Source: Lentinula raphanica (lineage: Eukaryota > Basidiomycota > Agaricomycetes > Agaricales > Omphalotaceae). Taken from it: DNA of 64,000 nt. The stretch is from positions 1 to 64,000 of the forward strand of contig JANVFP010000049.1 of the NCBI GenBank assembly GCA_027919835.1, read 5' to 3'. Every line of letters begins with the position of its first letter. The first letter of the stretch is position 1. Positions 1 through 12,013 of the stretch are shown one piece after another. The translations under genes were made by a program, and so were the position numbers. The notes under the pieces are model-generated. The model ran no database searches. It was not told where the DNA came from and saw nothing but the letters and a program-made list of their open reading frames with translations.

Positions 1-2259
1 CTCTGAAAGTTATAGAGTTATCAGAAAAATCAATGTTAGGATTCAGGTTAATGTTTACCTATTTCATACCGGAAGCCGTCCTGTAAAGAACCTTGCTTAT
101 CTCAGCTTGGACCATTGGAAAAATATGAAGGGCAAAGGTAGAAGGACCAGTGTGCCAAATATCAGGAGGAATTTACCAGTGAATGTGAGGATTCAGCAGA
201 AACAATTTTAATGGGGAGGAACTTAGGGCTAAATTCCTCAGTGCATATATACCTGCCATGTCCACTGTGGGAAAAAAACAAAACTGCAGCGAGCTGGGCG
301 TGCATCTTGATTATTGCATCCTTCTACATCTCTCTATCATTCTTACACCAGCATCTCTCAGCATCCATGAGAGAAGCTTCTCACCTATCCAACAAATCCA
401 ATCTCAAGTGGATCAGTGAGGAGGCTGCGAAGATGCTGATGTTCAAAGATTTCGGCTGCATGGATAAAGTCAAAGTTTGGCCATGGGATGACGACAGTTT
501 CTGTTTTTCAACTACCACCAACACGACATGCTCCGCAACTCCATTTGAGCCCTTATTCACAGACCGTCGCGCGCCGTTTTCAATATATCGATTGGGACTT
601 CCACGTACATTCCTGCTCTATGATACGCACAAATTTTGGCGTAATCTCGAAGGCTGTCTGAGTATTTAAGGACTTTCTGTGGTAGCGTTCAGTATTCTCA
701 TTCCCTTGCACAGCTTCGCATCGAACTCTGATCCATCACTTCCTACAGCCGTCTTGACAATTCTTCATGTTATGTGCACCAGCCGTCCTTCTACCCCTTC
801 TACTTATGACTACGACTATACTACTGCTCAGGGCGATATGTAGCTGTTTGTTTGATTCCCGTACGCGATAATCTTTTCACATCTCACACTGAACTAACGA
901 ATCTCCAAGGCTTCAACCTTCGAGTAGAGGAACACAACCAACCCGTTATCGATATACGCCAGCGAGTCCTGGGACTTCCTCGTTGCTAAATTCATTCGTG
1001 TTCTCGGAACCGCGTTTTTACCACTTGTATCCGACTTCTGGGCTGAACGTTGACCAGAGGCTGGATAACACTGAAGAATAATGGACACGGGTCAAGTTCT
1101 TGTAACACCAATGAATTCTTTGTACGTGTATTCTTCTGACCCCAAGAGGTGATTGAATCCGAGCTGAATAAAAACCGCCTTTAGAATTTCATTCTTCCTT
1201 TCCCTTCTCTCCATCATTTCCTCTCTATCACACAAAGTCGTCTCTGCTCTGATTTTGGCCCATAACCTCCCTTATCAATTGTGCGTTCTCGTTTAATCTC
1301 GGTCGCGCATGAGCTATCGAGAGATAATGATGGCAAAAAATCGACCAAACAAGTGATAATTTCAATTCATCACTCAGCGTCGCTACCGGTGCCTGCGTGG
1401 ACAGACCTCAAACAAGTTTCTCTATTCGTTAGGCCTTAGGCATGGACGAATCACGCTACAGGTATCATTAAAAGACTCCATCACCTTCGATTCGAGTTTT
1501 TGCTTGCTCCGCGCGCCTGCCCCTTCAATCGTCTCCGTTTATTTCCAGGACGTGTCCAAATCCCTCGATGTGAACTCCTTGCAGTATGCCACATCTTCCA
1601 TGCAACCAATTGTCCTCCACAACTTCGCTCAGACCCGAAGGTGAGGTAACGACCTTGTTCAGTCATTTCGTCCAAGCAAACGCCGACGAACTATAATGCC
1701 AGGTCCACAACGGAGTTCGATTGTATAATCGCACGATCGCTTTGATCAGATGGGCATAGGACACGAAGGAAGTGAGGATAAATGACCGTGAAAGAAAGCA
1801 AACAGGAGATAGCGGTCATTATTTTGGACTTACGAAAACTCACAACTCGCTCATGAAATCTGTTTGCACTCATCAAAGACGTTTCGTGACGGGAGAAGCT
1901 GAGACTTGCAAGGAACAGCTGTGCGTCAAGGGAAGGAGGTTCAGGGATAGGATCCGGTCAGATTACAAAGCCTTACACTCTTGAATTTTCGTGAGTAGGT
2001 CTACGTTCGTCTCGAGTTCATTGTGCTGATCAATAGTCCCTGGACATAGAGACTGTAGCGGGAAGCTGTGCTCTTCCATACACCTTTTCCCTCGATGAAC
2101 CAATTGAGGCCAATAGTATTCGTGAACCTAAACAATGAACATACACAGCATGTACCACTGAAAATCAAGTTTTCGCATCCTACAACAATACAAGGACCAA
2201 AAAAATCTATTCAACCCACTGTAGACCTTTCACTTTTCATCAGCATCATTGCTCCTGCG
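1..2259. other. gene-poor stretch, no confident gene
   Basis: I recognise no conserved protein here. The longest open frame (211-669, plus, 152 codons) has a hydrophobic patch near residues 28-47 but no family motif and no clear splice context. Other frames are under 75 codons and overlap on opposite strands, as expected of non-coding DNA. Part of it may be untranslated sequence of flanking genes. Confidence 0.5.
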
Positions 2260-3360
2260 TCAGCATTCCTCGGCTTGCATTTGTGTCCTCTGCAGGTCCC
2301 CATTATCAGTGGCTGTAAGTATTTTCTCCGCGAATCTAGTTCTGTACCACATGACCATCTTGACCAACGCAAAGACGATGCATGCCCCAACAGCGATACC
2401 GACAATGTAGCCTGCAAGGAGGCCATGAGAGCTTGATGGGTCGAGGAACGAGTAGGCTGGAATTTATGGCATTGTTAGAATTATCGAAGAACAGCCTGGG
2501 TAAACTTACTATAAAATCTCTGAGTGGCATGTACAAGATACGCCAGGGCAAGATACAATGCGAGGATGACGATTATGCATGGGAGCATGTACCATCGGGG
2601 GGGAGGAGAGTTGGTTCCTATGATTTCGAAGAGGGACCATGCGGTATTCAGGATGTGTAGAGACACATCAGACCATGCTGTAAAACAATGAACGTGAAAC
2701 GGGCAACACGGGCAAAGGGAATTATAAGATTGTGATTGAACGGAAACAAAGGGACAGGCTGACCGTTGAACTTGGTATCGAATGCTGTGGAAGTTGCAAG
2801 TAGGGACCAAAAGATGACGGTGACTAAGATAGCTGTCAAATTCAATATCCGATGAAGGTTGTTAGCATTCTTTGTGTGAAAGAGAGAGAGGCGATCGCAC
2901 GATAAGAGACAACAGTTGACTCTAACATGATATGAAGTAGCTGCAAGATCCTAGGCCATCTCTGTAGCGGGTATTCTGGGGTACTCTTTTGAGAACGTCG
3001 TTGGCGGAGGGCATATACGAGCGTTTGAGTGAAAGATGCCCAATAGTACGAGCATATGCCAATCTGGGTGAGTTCAGTGAAGTAAGGGAAGTATCTACAT
3101 AGGAAGATACAAGGGTTCAACGTTCAACAATATATGGACAACAGTGAAAGCAAAAGAACATACCCATCTGAGACGTGTAACACAGCGGTTTGCCATGTCA
3201 ACACAAAAAGCAATGTAACAAGAGTGTACGCCGCTATCGTCCCTCGAATTGTGGCCAAAATCGTAGACGAGAACCAAGGTGAGGTCACAAAGGCTCGGTT
3301 GGCATCGAAAGGCTGAGACGCGCCCAAAGACTCGTAGAGGTCGAAATTTATAAAGCGCAT
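2260..3360 (-). CDS. FAR-17a/AIG1-like multi-pass membrane protein
   Basis: This is a membrane protein of roughly 290 residues in about five exons. The start at 3360 gives MRFINFDLYES; hydrophobic helices follow around AAYTLVTLLFVLTW, SYYWASFTQTLVYAL, AILVTVIFWSLLA, MLPCIIVILALYLALAYL and GYIVGIAVGACIVFALV. The most telling part is near the C-terminus: LHILNTAWSLFEI, then PPPRWYMLP, then HATQRFYTYSFLDP, the His and aromatic/Pro pattern of the FAR-17a/AIG1 family. Animal members are transmembrane hydrolases of fatty acid esters of hydroxy fatty acids; the role of fungal members is little known. The last intron (about 2459-2500) joins FYT to YSFLDP in frame, and the tail ends at a TGA at 2260-2262. 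Family assignment rests on motif recall, not on a search. Confidence 0.6.
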
Positions 3361-5263
3361 AATAGCTGTAGATTACGCGTTGTATGGTAACCGCTGAAGG
3401 ATCGTGGTTTTCCTAGACAGTTGTTCAAGTGAGCACAGAAGAATTCGACGCTGGGATATGAAGCTCTGTAAGCTCTAGAGTTTGATATCCCAGCGTCGTC
3501 ACATTGTCAATGTAAGAAGAGAAGAAGAAGAGGGCCCCTGTTCCCGGTGTGGGAATCACAGTACGGCGTTCGTCTATCTCTATCCGCTCCCACCATGTTC
3601 TTCTCATCTCCGCTGATCGAGTCGCAAATTTTCAGTTTGGCTTCGCCTGCGTAATACGTTGTGCCACTAGGAACATCCATCTTCGCTCGAATCGTGACTG
3701 GTGCACGGTGAGCAGGATACCGTCGATGCTTCAGGTAGCTCTGAAGCATCGTTTCCATCTCTCATCACATACAAACGAATTCCTATGCGGGGTGAATGCG
3801 ATGAATGAGTTGAAACTGTGGCTGGCTGATCTTGTCGGTACGTTGCTTTGCTAGATCCTGGTCGAAACTGTTTCGGAAAGTTCTCAGTGTTGGTTGAGGC
3901 TTAATGCATAATGCATAATGTTCAACAGCCAACGGGATATTCGTTTTTGCATGATCTTCATTACCTCTTCGTTGATGTTTCAAACAAGTATTCGTCCACG
4001 GAAGGAACTCTTGCTCCCCTTCACCTGATCAAAGCCCTCAAAACTCTCGGTCATCACTAGGACTCCTGCTGTTCAGCGTTCGTAAGTAGGTCTCATGATA
4101 TGTACGACTTTTTCGACCGTCTTGAAGTCGATCACGCACGCATGAGAAGGGATTTACATTTGCTGTGGTCCTTATCGTACAGTCCCTGAGGGACCACTCC
4201 CAGAGGAACGACTAGTAAGTATGCGAAACAACAACCGGTGTAGATGATGGAGTGACCTCCTGTGTTTCCCTTCTTTCCCGCTTTCTCTCTTATCCTTTGA
4301 AACCAGGTGTCTTCTTGGTATCTTGACCTTTTCTTCGTCAGGCAGTTCGCACTCTCGTGCTGTGTTCATATGTCCGTTTGCTACAATAGTGACTCCCTAG
4401 TTATCAGCAACTGACTGTATCCAGGTAGAAGCAGTAGAACAGAGTTCATATATGAGGCACGTATCTGTATACATGTCGTCCCAAACTAAGGCTGAGACAC
4501 TAAAAATAAGAAGCAGTAGGAGCGGAGATACAAACACAATGTAAGAACAGAATAAAGGCGCGCGAAAAGAAGACAGAAAATACTTTATAGAGAAACAAAC
4601 ACTTTGGATTGGTCGGACTTGAATAAGAAAAGAGATAGCGGCGGTGGTCCAGTTTTCGCACAGAAGATGAGAACAGATCATGATCATATTGAACAAGCGA
4701 CAGAAACAGTTATGGAAAAAGTAACCAAACGAATGAAACGTCGCTTGACGAAAGCATATGAAGATGAACATGAGGTCGAGAGGTACGAGCAGGGCATAGA
4801 GGGGACAGTGGTTGATACCTTTTAAATTCTGGATAACAAAATGTGAGTTCTCGTTCGAGAACTGATGGTAAAGACGGCTTACAGATTCGCGGGGACAAGG
4901 AGTTTTCAATCTACTCGCCTCCAATTTCCGACATTGTGATATCCGGGAGTATGGAGATGTCGGCTTCATGGGTATCGACCGACATCGCTGATGTATCTAA
5001 AGGGCGAACGATCAATGATACTTGGTAAGAGCAAACGAATATAAAGATATTATGAATCCGAGGCTGAAAATTGAAGCAACGTCGATTGAGAAGATAAGTA
5101 TCATCGCAAAGATTGAATGTTGGGACGGTCGGAGAACAACACGCGAAAAAAGTCGATTGAAGTAAAGGCGTTGACTGAAATCACAGAACCTTGGCGCGCC
5201 GAACAGGAATCCGCCAAAATTGATCAATAGGGAAGGCGAAAGTTGAGTGTAGACACAGAAGAA
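3361..5263. other. intergenic stretch with weak coding hints
   Basis: Apart from the hairpin nothing is firm. A minus frame at 3507-3758 (83 codons) reads like protein in its middle (APVTIRAKMDVPSGTTYYAG) and could be an exon of a small unrecognised gene ending near the hairpin. A minus frame at 4397-4969 (190 codons) is rich in Phe, Ile, Leu and Ser, as AT-rich non-coding DNA tends to be, and shows no family motif. I do not call either as a gene. Confidence 0.4.
3446..3498. repeat. short perfect inverted repeat (hairpin)
   Basis: Two 14-base arms, CGACGCTGGGATAT at 3446-3459 and its exact reverse complement at 3485-3498, are separated by 25 bases. Inside the loop AGCTCT occurs twice around GTA. 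It could fold as an RNA hairpin in a 3' untranslated region or be a relic of a tiny inverted-repeat element. Confidence 0.7.
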
Positions 5264-6916
5264 TTAACGTGCAAAAAGTGAGCCCCAGACAAGAATAATT
5301 CCAGTCTTACCTTGCTTAAAATGTCCATTGACCTTCCCTGAGGAGCTTGTTTCATCTCCGTTCTCACCCTCCTCCATGGTCCCAGTCGCAATGCTCGTGT
5401 TGATTGCATCGGCTACTCCATTCACGTCCTTGTTTTCCCCGTCGTTGTTGAGGGCGCTTGGAGAGTGTGGGGTTTCTCCGGGAGAAGCTTTCGAGCCTAC
5501 TCCATTCGGCGTACCGGCGTCCGAATTCTTCATCACCGCGGGGGGTCGAGTAGCTGACGATTCTTTATCCTTCTCTTTACCGTCTGCACGGCTAGCGTTG
5601 ATGATGTGTTGCCATCGTTCGACAAGAACCTTGGCACGATCTCGGAATTTATATTGCGAATCGAGAGGAACTTTGTCGTCTGAAAGGGCTGTGATATGAC
5701 GCATCACTTTTCCGATTTTGGAGAACTGGTGAGTCGAGGAAAGGGGAAAGGAAGCATGGAGAAGAAAAATCGATGAGCGAATTGGATTTTCAGGTAGACG
5801 AATTTGTACTCACCGACAGGTATGCTATGTTTATCTTGTCATAGGTCTCAATCTGAGTGAAGAGATCGTCCATATCCGGCATATCCTCCTGCTTGGGAGC
5901 TTGGACTTTGTTACTCAGAAAGACCTTTTGCAGTTTATGCCGCCATTCGCGCACTTTTGTAGCTTCAGGGTCTTTAGCGAGTTCAGCTGAAAATGGGGCA
6001 AGAGCGTCAGCAACCTCAGAAGAGCACGTTCGAGGCAGGCGGGTCGTAAGAGAAGAATTCTGGATACTGACCATCTTCGGGATTTTCTTCCTTCCCAGTA
6101 GGGACTGTCTTGGCTTTCTTTGCCGGTGGTGGAGACGCAGGGGCTGCACTTTTGTTTTCTGCCTGCGCGTCATGAGCGCCATCTTCGTCGTCCTCGGACT
6201 CTATGGCAGCCTTTGATTTGCGTCCCCTAGAAGCGCCCTTCGGCTTTGTTGTCGTAGTCTTGCCTTTTGCAGGTTCCGAGTTCCTTTTACGCTTCTTGGT
6301 TACTGCTGAAGCAGATGTTGTGGATTTCTTCTTCGTGCCCGACGCATGCCGTTCACTATCATCAGCTAGCTCATCCTCCTCATCTTCGTCAGCGTCTGCT
6401 TCATCGTCATCCGCCTTCGCAGCTTCTTTTTCGCTCATCTGCTTGATCCATTCTCGAGGGTCACGGGCAACCTTGTAGCCCTGCAGAAGGTCAGCGGAAC
6501 GTCGACCCTCGGAATGCTCAGCGATGTATGTTTCGATCTCGTTGGGTTTGAGTTTGGAGATGTCTTTCGAGCCGAGCCAAGCACTACGTGTGACAGATTG
6601 TGAGCCGCTAATGCCACTGTAGTAGCACTAGTTGGATGATACGTACTGGTCACCGGTGGGGAAGAACTGGACACAGTAAACTATGCCCTTTTTGACGGAC
6701 GGTCGTTCTTTCTCAACGTCGTGTTGTACGCTGTCAGGATCCACAACCTATTACCGCAGCATAAGCAGTCAGCCCACGCGCGTAACATCAGCTCAAGATA
6801 GATCGACGTACTCTTCCGGGCCAAGGCGGATAGCCTCTTAGTTTGCCTAGGACAATATCTGCTACTTCGTACGATGAAACTTCGGCTTTTGAACCTTTTG
6901 TTCCTTTTTTGCTCAT
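5264..6916 (-). CDS. PWWP-domain chromatin reader, LEDGF/HDGF-like architecture
   Basis: The start ATG at 6916-6914 opens MSKKGTKGSKAE, followed by a PWWP domain: YEVADIVLGKLRGYPPWPGR, then KKGIVYCVQFFPTGD, then WLGSKDISKL. PWWP domains bind methylated histone H3 lysine plus DNA. A long acidic and Lys/Ser/Thr-rich linker follows (DDDEADADEDEEDELADD, then KKKSTTSASAVTKKRKRN), suited to a nuclear, partly disordered protein. The C-terminal part has a helical segment (LAKDPEATKVREWRHKLQKV; then MDDLFTQIETYDKINIAYL; then MRHITALSDDKVPLDSQYKF and RDRAKVLVERWQHII) that resembles the integrase-binding/TFIIS N-terminal type helical domain of LEDGF. At least four introns break the gene. The 3' end is uncertain: the open frame stops at 5264, but a donor-like GTAAGA near 5312 could start a further intron. 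Confidence 0.8.
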
Positions 6917-8414
6917 CTTGAGGAAAGCGAAGTTAGAGGAATGAGCGAAGAGACCCAGAGAAGAGAGATTGTAGATTTATCGTCGTGGGTCGAGGAAGAG
7001 ATGCAAAAAGGTTGTTTGTCCGAGTACCATACAAGAATCACGCGAGGGATGGCGCCACACGTGCACGTGGAGTGTTCTACTTTGCGGCTTCGGCCCGATG
7101 CCACAACCCCGAGATCTAAGTTAGCGCTCGCACCAGTCTTCAGAGCTTCAGAGCTTCAGCTTCAACGTTCAAACGTTCAAGTGGGATGCCTTCCAAAAAT
7201 TTTAAACAGGCGTTATCCATAGATATGGGTCTCAGTATCTTCGATATCAGCTTTCTAATCCACTCTCAAATTTTCTCTTGTGTACGGTATGTATTAAACG
7301 CCTTCAAGAGGACTTCAAGACCTACCACCTATATCTCGTTGGATGATAGAGTAGAATCCAGGAAAATGTGAAGATTCTCTCCAATTTCGTGCTGATTTCC
7401 GAGCGCGTACCCTCTGCCCGATATCTATATACACCATCACCAGGTCTGTCACTAGGTCAGTATTCTATACTCCACTCCGCCTGCTACTCTCATCTCGTTT
7501 TCAGTTACCCATTCGTTCAAGTTCCATCCACCCATATAGCTGGTTGAAGGTCTGAGTTCGAACACGATTAGCAGATGGTACCATTGGTATCGGAAGCGTA
7601 CAGAGGTCGCTGAGTGATGAAATATATACTTCGGAGCCTGCTGCTGCTGATGATATCAACGGCGAAATTCAGGAGAAAGACGAGCAGTAAAACGAGCCAC
7701 ATGGATGTAGTTGAAGGTGAGTTTTTAGAGATTGCGAGCTTGTCAGATTAACTATCAATGTGGGCTGATTCAGGATGAGGGAAGAACTTCGGATGGAGCA
7801 TTGGTGGTGGGTGCACATGAGGGGAGATGAAGAACAGAGGAGCGCCTGACGGTAAAGATTCGGACGCACAATGTTCTCGAGATAGCGGCATCCAAGTGAC
7901 GCGCAGCCTGCTCAGAGAACCCCAAGCCTACGTGTGTCAATCGGCAGTGTAAAGCGGTCTATATACGTGTACGGAGTCGCTGAATTTCGATCGTGACTGG
8001 AGATATACCATCAGAAACGCCCCAGAATTGAATGCTTGTGCTTTAACAGCATGAGGGCGACGATGCGTAACGAGTTCGTCGAGGTTCGTCGTAAACTATG
8101 TAAGAATACTATGTTGATTAGTATGGCCAGGTATGGCTTGCAAAGAGACGATCGTCCTGAGGGTACAAGCAAGGCATAGAGATGCGGGAGACGGTTAATG
8201 GGGACTCAAACTCGAATATTGAAGGCATGGAAGGGGTGATGATGTTGGGAGAAGACGCAGTGGACGACTCATAGCGGAGGAGAGCCGAGGCGGAGGCATA
8301 AAATCTCGGGCACGTGGACGGAAGGATCGGGTGTCCGTCCAACGAAGCAGTGACGTTTCTTCAAACGACGTTAACCTTCACCTTCACAACTAGGTATCTC
8401 TTCTCAAAATCAAG
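6917..8414. other. intergenic region between divergent genes
   Basis: This separates the minus-strand PWWP gene from the plus-strand aldo/keto reductase and probably holds both promoters. Short frames at 7669-7869 and 8118-8342 (minus) and around 7540-7690 (plus) show no family motif. I see no RNA gene or repeat. Confidence 0.5.
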
Positions 8415-10264
8415 ATGAACGCTGGCAGACCAAAGATCACATATGGTAACTATTATCATGGCCTCATGATACCTTTTCTGATCTCATTGCATCTTCAGTC
8501 CGACTAGGCAACTCTGGACTCAAAGTCTCTCGCCCAATTCTAGGATGTATGTCTTATGGAAGTCCTCAATGGCAAGACTGGGTTCTGGATGAAGCTGAAG
8601 GAATCAAACATATCAAGGCCGCGTACGTCATTGCAACTGCTGGGGTATTCTAGTAAAGCATAGTTTGAATATAGGTACGACGCCGGAATCAATACTTTCG
8701 ATACCGCAGATGCAAGTTTCGATAATAAACTTTGTTGAACACTCCTGATAGTGCATATATTCAGGTTTACTCGAATGGATTGTCCGAAGTCGTACTTGGA
8801 AAGGCTATCAAACAGCACGACCTTCCTCGCGAAAAGATTGTCGTCATGACCAAGGTCTTCCGCATATATTCCGACTCATGTCTTTCAACATCGCTGATGT
8901 AATTCGCAGGTTTATTTCGCAGTCGGAAAGACTACAGATACCGTGACTATGGCAAAATCGAAGGTCGAACTCGATGAATCTGGTTATGCAAACCAATACG
9001 GGCTGAGTAGGAAGGTGGGTAAAATGGCTTGAAATGCTCGTTTTGATCAAGTGCGATTGGATATCCCTACGATAGCACATCTTCGACTCCGTCAAACAAA
9101 GTCTAGCACGCCTCCAACTTGACTACATCGACCTTTTGCAGTGTATGAGCTCTCGATTTATTCTCGATTCTCCTTATAGCGGGCTGCTGACGAATCGATA
9201 TACAGGTCATCGATTTGACACGGAGACCCCAATCGAAGAAACGGTATAGTCATTCGAATGCAATCGCTATCCTTGCGACTTACTATTGATAGATGCATGC
9301 TCTTCACGATATCGTACAAGCTGGCTATGTTCGTTACATTGGCATGTCGTCCTGTTGGGCCTATCAGTGTGAGTCTCATGAACGTCGTACCCATGCATCG
9401 AATTCAATCACTCATTGGGAACTGTCATAGTCAATATCATGCAAAGTGCGCTTCATATTGCTAGCTAACAATAAGTACGAGAGCTAACAAGGACAAGACT
9501 ATGCTATTCAGAATCAGTTGACACCCTTCATTTCGATGCAAAACCATTACAATTTGGTTTACAGAGAAGAGGAACGTGAGATGTTCCCTACGCTCAAGGT
9601 TCATGTTGCGCCGTATATCATCATAGTCAACGTTGTCCTAACTCGCTAATCAGCATTTCGGGGTTGGATCTATTCCATGGTCACCTCTCGCTCGAGGCCT
9701 CCTTTCCCGTCCTCTGGACCAGCAAACCAAACGAAGCGAGTCCGATAGGTAATCTGAGCTTTGTGCCACGAATGAATCAACAGTTTCTAATCGGTATTAT
9801 TACCAGGATGATCAAAGCGCACGGCACAGTTGATTCTACTGTCACGATAGTTAAACGGTAAGGAGTCAAATGGGTCTTTGGATTGGCTCCAGTCAGGCTT
9901 CTCCTGCAAGAATGTTTCTAATATCTTTCCGGACTAGCGTCGAAGAGATCGCGAAGAAGAAGAATGCCAAAATGGCGCAGGTCGCAATTGCTTGGGTCAT
10001 GGCGCGGGACGGTGAGTACTTTCAGGGTATACCTTCCCTATTTTGTATTCATCAGTTGAAAGGCGTTACTGCTCCCATTGTTGGGACCACATCTCTCGAC
10101 AACCTCGACGAGTTGCTCGGTGATTGGTGTATTCGTCTGTGAGGTTTACCTCTACTCAAATGATCGTTGTTTTGCTAGCTGCCGTGGATATTAAACTATC
10201 CGAAGAAGAGATGAAATATCTCGAAGAGCCTTACCAACCTCGTTCAATCATTGGACACTCATGA
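8415..10264 (+). CDS. aldo/keto reductase
   Basis: NADPH-dependent oxidoreductase of the aldo/keto reductase superfamily, about 350 residues in many short exons. It starts MNAGRPKITYVRLGNSGLKV and contains the typical DAGINTFDTAD strand. The catalytic tetrad can be read: Asp in FDTAD, Tyr in VYSNGLSE, Lys in IVVMTKV and His in LLQCHRFD. Later blocks also fit the family: AGYVRYIGMSSCWAYQ, MQNHYNLVYREEEREM, SIPWSPLARGLLSRP, MAQVAIAWVMA, PIVGTTSLDNLDELL, ending YQPRSIIGHS and TGA at 10262-10264. The intron at 8712-8764 uses a GC donor (GCAAGT) instead of GT, needed to join FDTAD to VYSNG. The closest kinds are fungal AKRs of the versicolorin/aryl-alcohol dehydrogenase type; the substrate cannot be inferred. 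Confidence 0.9.
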
Positions 10265-10372
10265 AGCTCTGCGCAGGGAGCTCGGAAGGTAACTAACACC
10301 CCGGAACCCTGTATAGCTCACGCTGACTGTAGTGCTAGGGAGTTTCGACGATTGAAATTAGCATATGAGCAA

Positions 10373-10500
10373 GAGCGAGGAGAACAAATAGTGCTGTAAA
10401 AAAGGAATGACTTGTTGTGCATACAATGGTGAATGAAGAAGACGTGAATCCAGATCCAGGATAATGATTCTACGAGTCCCAGATCCAGGATCATACTTCC
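10373..10500 (-). repeat. short dispersed repeat, copy 1 (partner 26326-26457)
   Basis: Read on the minus strand this segment matches 26326-26457 over about 125 bases with a scatter of substitutions; both contain CTGGATCTG, TTCACGTCTTCTTCATTC and AAGTCATTCCTTTT. It lies just downstream of the aldo/keto reductase stop, and its partner lies just downstream of the Zn2Cys6 gene stop. No terminal inverted repeats are visible. Confidence 0.75.
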
Positions 10501-10544
10501 ACGAGTACTTCGCTCTTTTACTCGAGCCTCTGTTACCCAGCGTC

Positions 10545-10990
10545 GAAGCCGATTTTCCCCCAGCCGTTCCCTGGCAAGTGATCGTGCGATGGTACATTGT
10601 ATAAAGGAAGTATACCCGCCAATTCCTCAAAGTTATACAGGGGCTCATTGCGCGGCGACAGGGGCTTTGCTTGCTCAATTATGAAGTCCTCGAGAGCAGT
10701 CCCTTCGTCGTTGATCCGTGGTCCACTCTGCTCACAGAGTCCATCTTCCCATTTCCCACCAAGCCCCTTCGTGGATCCCAACTGAAGCACCTCGCCCATG
10801 ATGGTGAAGCTCTTCTTAATAGCATCATCGCTGTTCTCTCCCTCCTTATATCCATCCCCCTTATTCTTTCTGGATAGTCGCACTCGTCTCAACGAGTGTG
10901 TCGCCTCTCGTCGTGCTAATGGTCGTCACAGGCAATCTAAACCCAAACACACTCTAACCAGCAAATCAAGTTGCGGTGATAAAGGAGGCT
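10545..10990 (+). pseudogene. truncated 5' copy of a G1 (glutamic) peptidase gene with its promoter
   Basis: From about 10545 this region matches the upstream and 5' coding part of the G1 peptidase gene at 46872-47825 (minus), for example GATCGTGCGATGGT, AGTATACCCGCCA, CCTCGCCCATGATG and the coding stretch RASRRANGR/ASRRANGR. The copy opens at ATG 10798 with MVKLFLIASSLFS and keeps CVASRRANGRHRQSKPK, but similarity stops near 10975 and a stop follows by 10992. The catalytic region is absent, so no peptidase can be made. A 0.4-kb dispersed repeat begins about 20-40 bases further on. Confidence 0.8.
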
Positions 10991-11012
10991 AAAATATGAG
11001 GGACCGGTACGC

Positions 11013-11418
11013 GATTACTCCTGACTTAGTGCAAACTCAGACCCAGCACATTGTTCAACAACACACCTATGTTGAATCAAAATTGAGATAACGACTGCCT
11101 TCTCAAGCCATCAGTATGATAACGAAGAGAAACCGTCCCTGGTAGCAAGGACGACCAAGACGAGTAAGGCCTTGCTCCCTTGGTTGTCTGCATGTGGTCA
11201 GCACCTCGAAAGAGAATGCGTGAAGGCACGGGGTAGGCTAATCTACCCATTAGGATGCAATAGCGCAGCTGGCTTTGTCAACCCGCCAAGTGGAGACGTC
11301 ACATATATACGAGCGAAGCCGGCTGAGTGCATTGGATGATGCGTCGGGGGGTGTATCATCCAGAGTACTTAGACGAGGCGGGCACAACTACCTAATTCAG
11401 TTCCTCTTTGTTTTTTTG
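11013..11418 (+). repeat. 0.4-kb dispersed repeat, copy 1 (inverted partner 39020-39429)
   Basis: This block is almost identical to the reverse complement of 39020-39429. Shared tracts include ATTACTCCTGACT, GAAACCGTCCCTGGTAGCAA, GGCACGGGGTAGGCTAATCT, GTCAACCCGCCAAGTGGAGA and CCTAATTCAGTTCCTCTT. No open frame of note, no clear terminal inverted repeat and no target duplication were found, so its class (solo LTR, fragment of a larger element or plain segmental copy) is open. Confidence 0.85.
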
Positions 11419-11731
11419 TCATGAATGAGTTCAACTATACTCTGTCACTGACAATTGTTGCTCAGATACGACGCGAATTTTTTTTCGAAAATTTACGTTT
11501 ACCTGTACGGATCCTTTCCTATCCTTTCGCATGTCACCTTGCCTGCTAAGCGTAGCTCGAAAAGATCGTATAGATGACTTGGCTCTTAGGACAAAATTTA
11601 ACACAACTTCTCGCGCAGCGACAATGTTTAAAGCCGAGATGTATATTGTTTCGAGAAGGTAAACGTTAGGTTAAATAGAGCCAAAGGACCAGTCGACCAA
11701 GGTTTGCTTTGGGTGATCGATTGGGAATATA

Positions 11732-11746
11732 AACGCCTTCGGCGCT
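11732..11746. promoter_or_regulatory. palindromic upstream motif of DUF4246 gene 1
   Basis: AACGCC-TTC-GGCGCT lies about 270-280 bases upstream of the DUF4246 start at 12014. It is the least perfect of four copies of AGCGCC-N2-3-GGCGCT, each next to a DUF4246 locus. It is a candidate site for a dimeric transcription factor; function is inferred from position and recurrence only. The rest of 11419-12013 shows nothing else beyond similarity to the flank of gene 2. Confidence 0.5.
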
Positions 11747-12013
11747 AATATGGATCTTGCATAGGAATTCTCACGACTTCAACATGGTCTGTTACATTCA
11801 ACAGCTCGTTCTCGCTGGGTGATGCAAAGTTCCAACTGCAGCCTGCAATCCGCAACTCGACTCTAGCAGAGCCTAAGCAGAGCCTTGAGGCTCCTGGAAG
11901 CACCAGGAAACATCTTCAGGTCATCCCGGTAAATATAATGCAGTGAATTCCTGTCATTTCGAATGAACTCGTTGCGCGTCACAAGATCTTCTATCGGTAT
12001 CAATACCACTCTC

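Noticed and set aside
4397..4969. 190-codon minus-strand frame
   Set aside because: Composition is that of AT-rich non-coding DNA read in a Phe/Leu/Ser/Ile-rich frame; no motif, no splice context, and overlapping frames on the other strand are as good.
11963..12013. Upstream ATG as start of DUF4246 gene 1
   Set aside because: Both paralogs start at the Met equivalent to 12014, and the extra 17 residues have no counterpart there.
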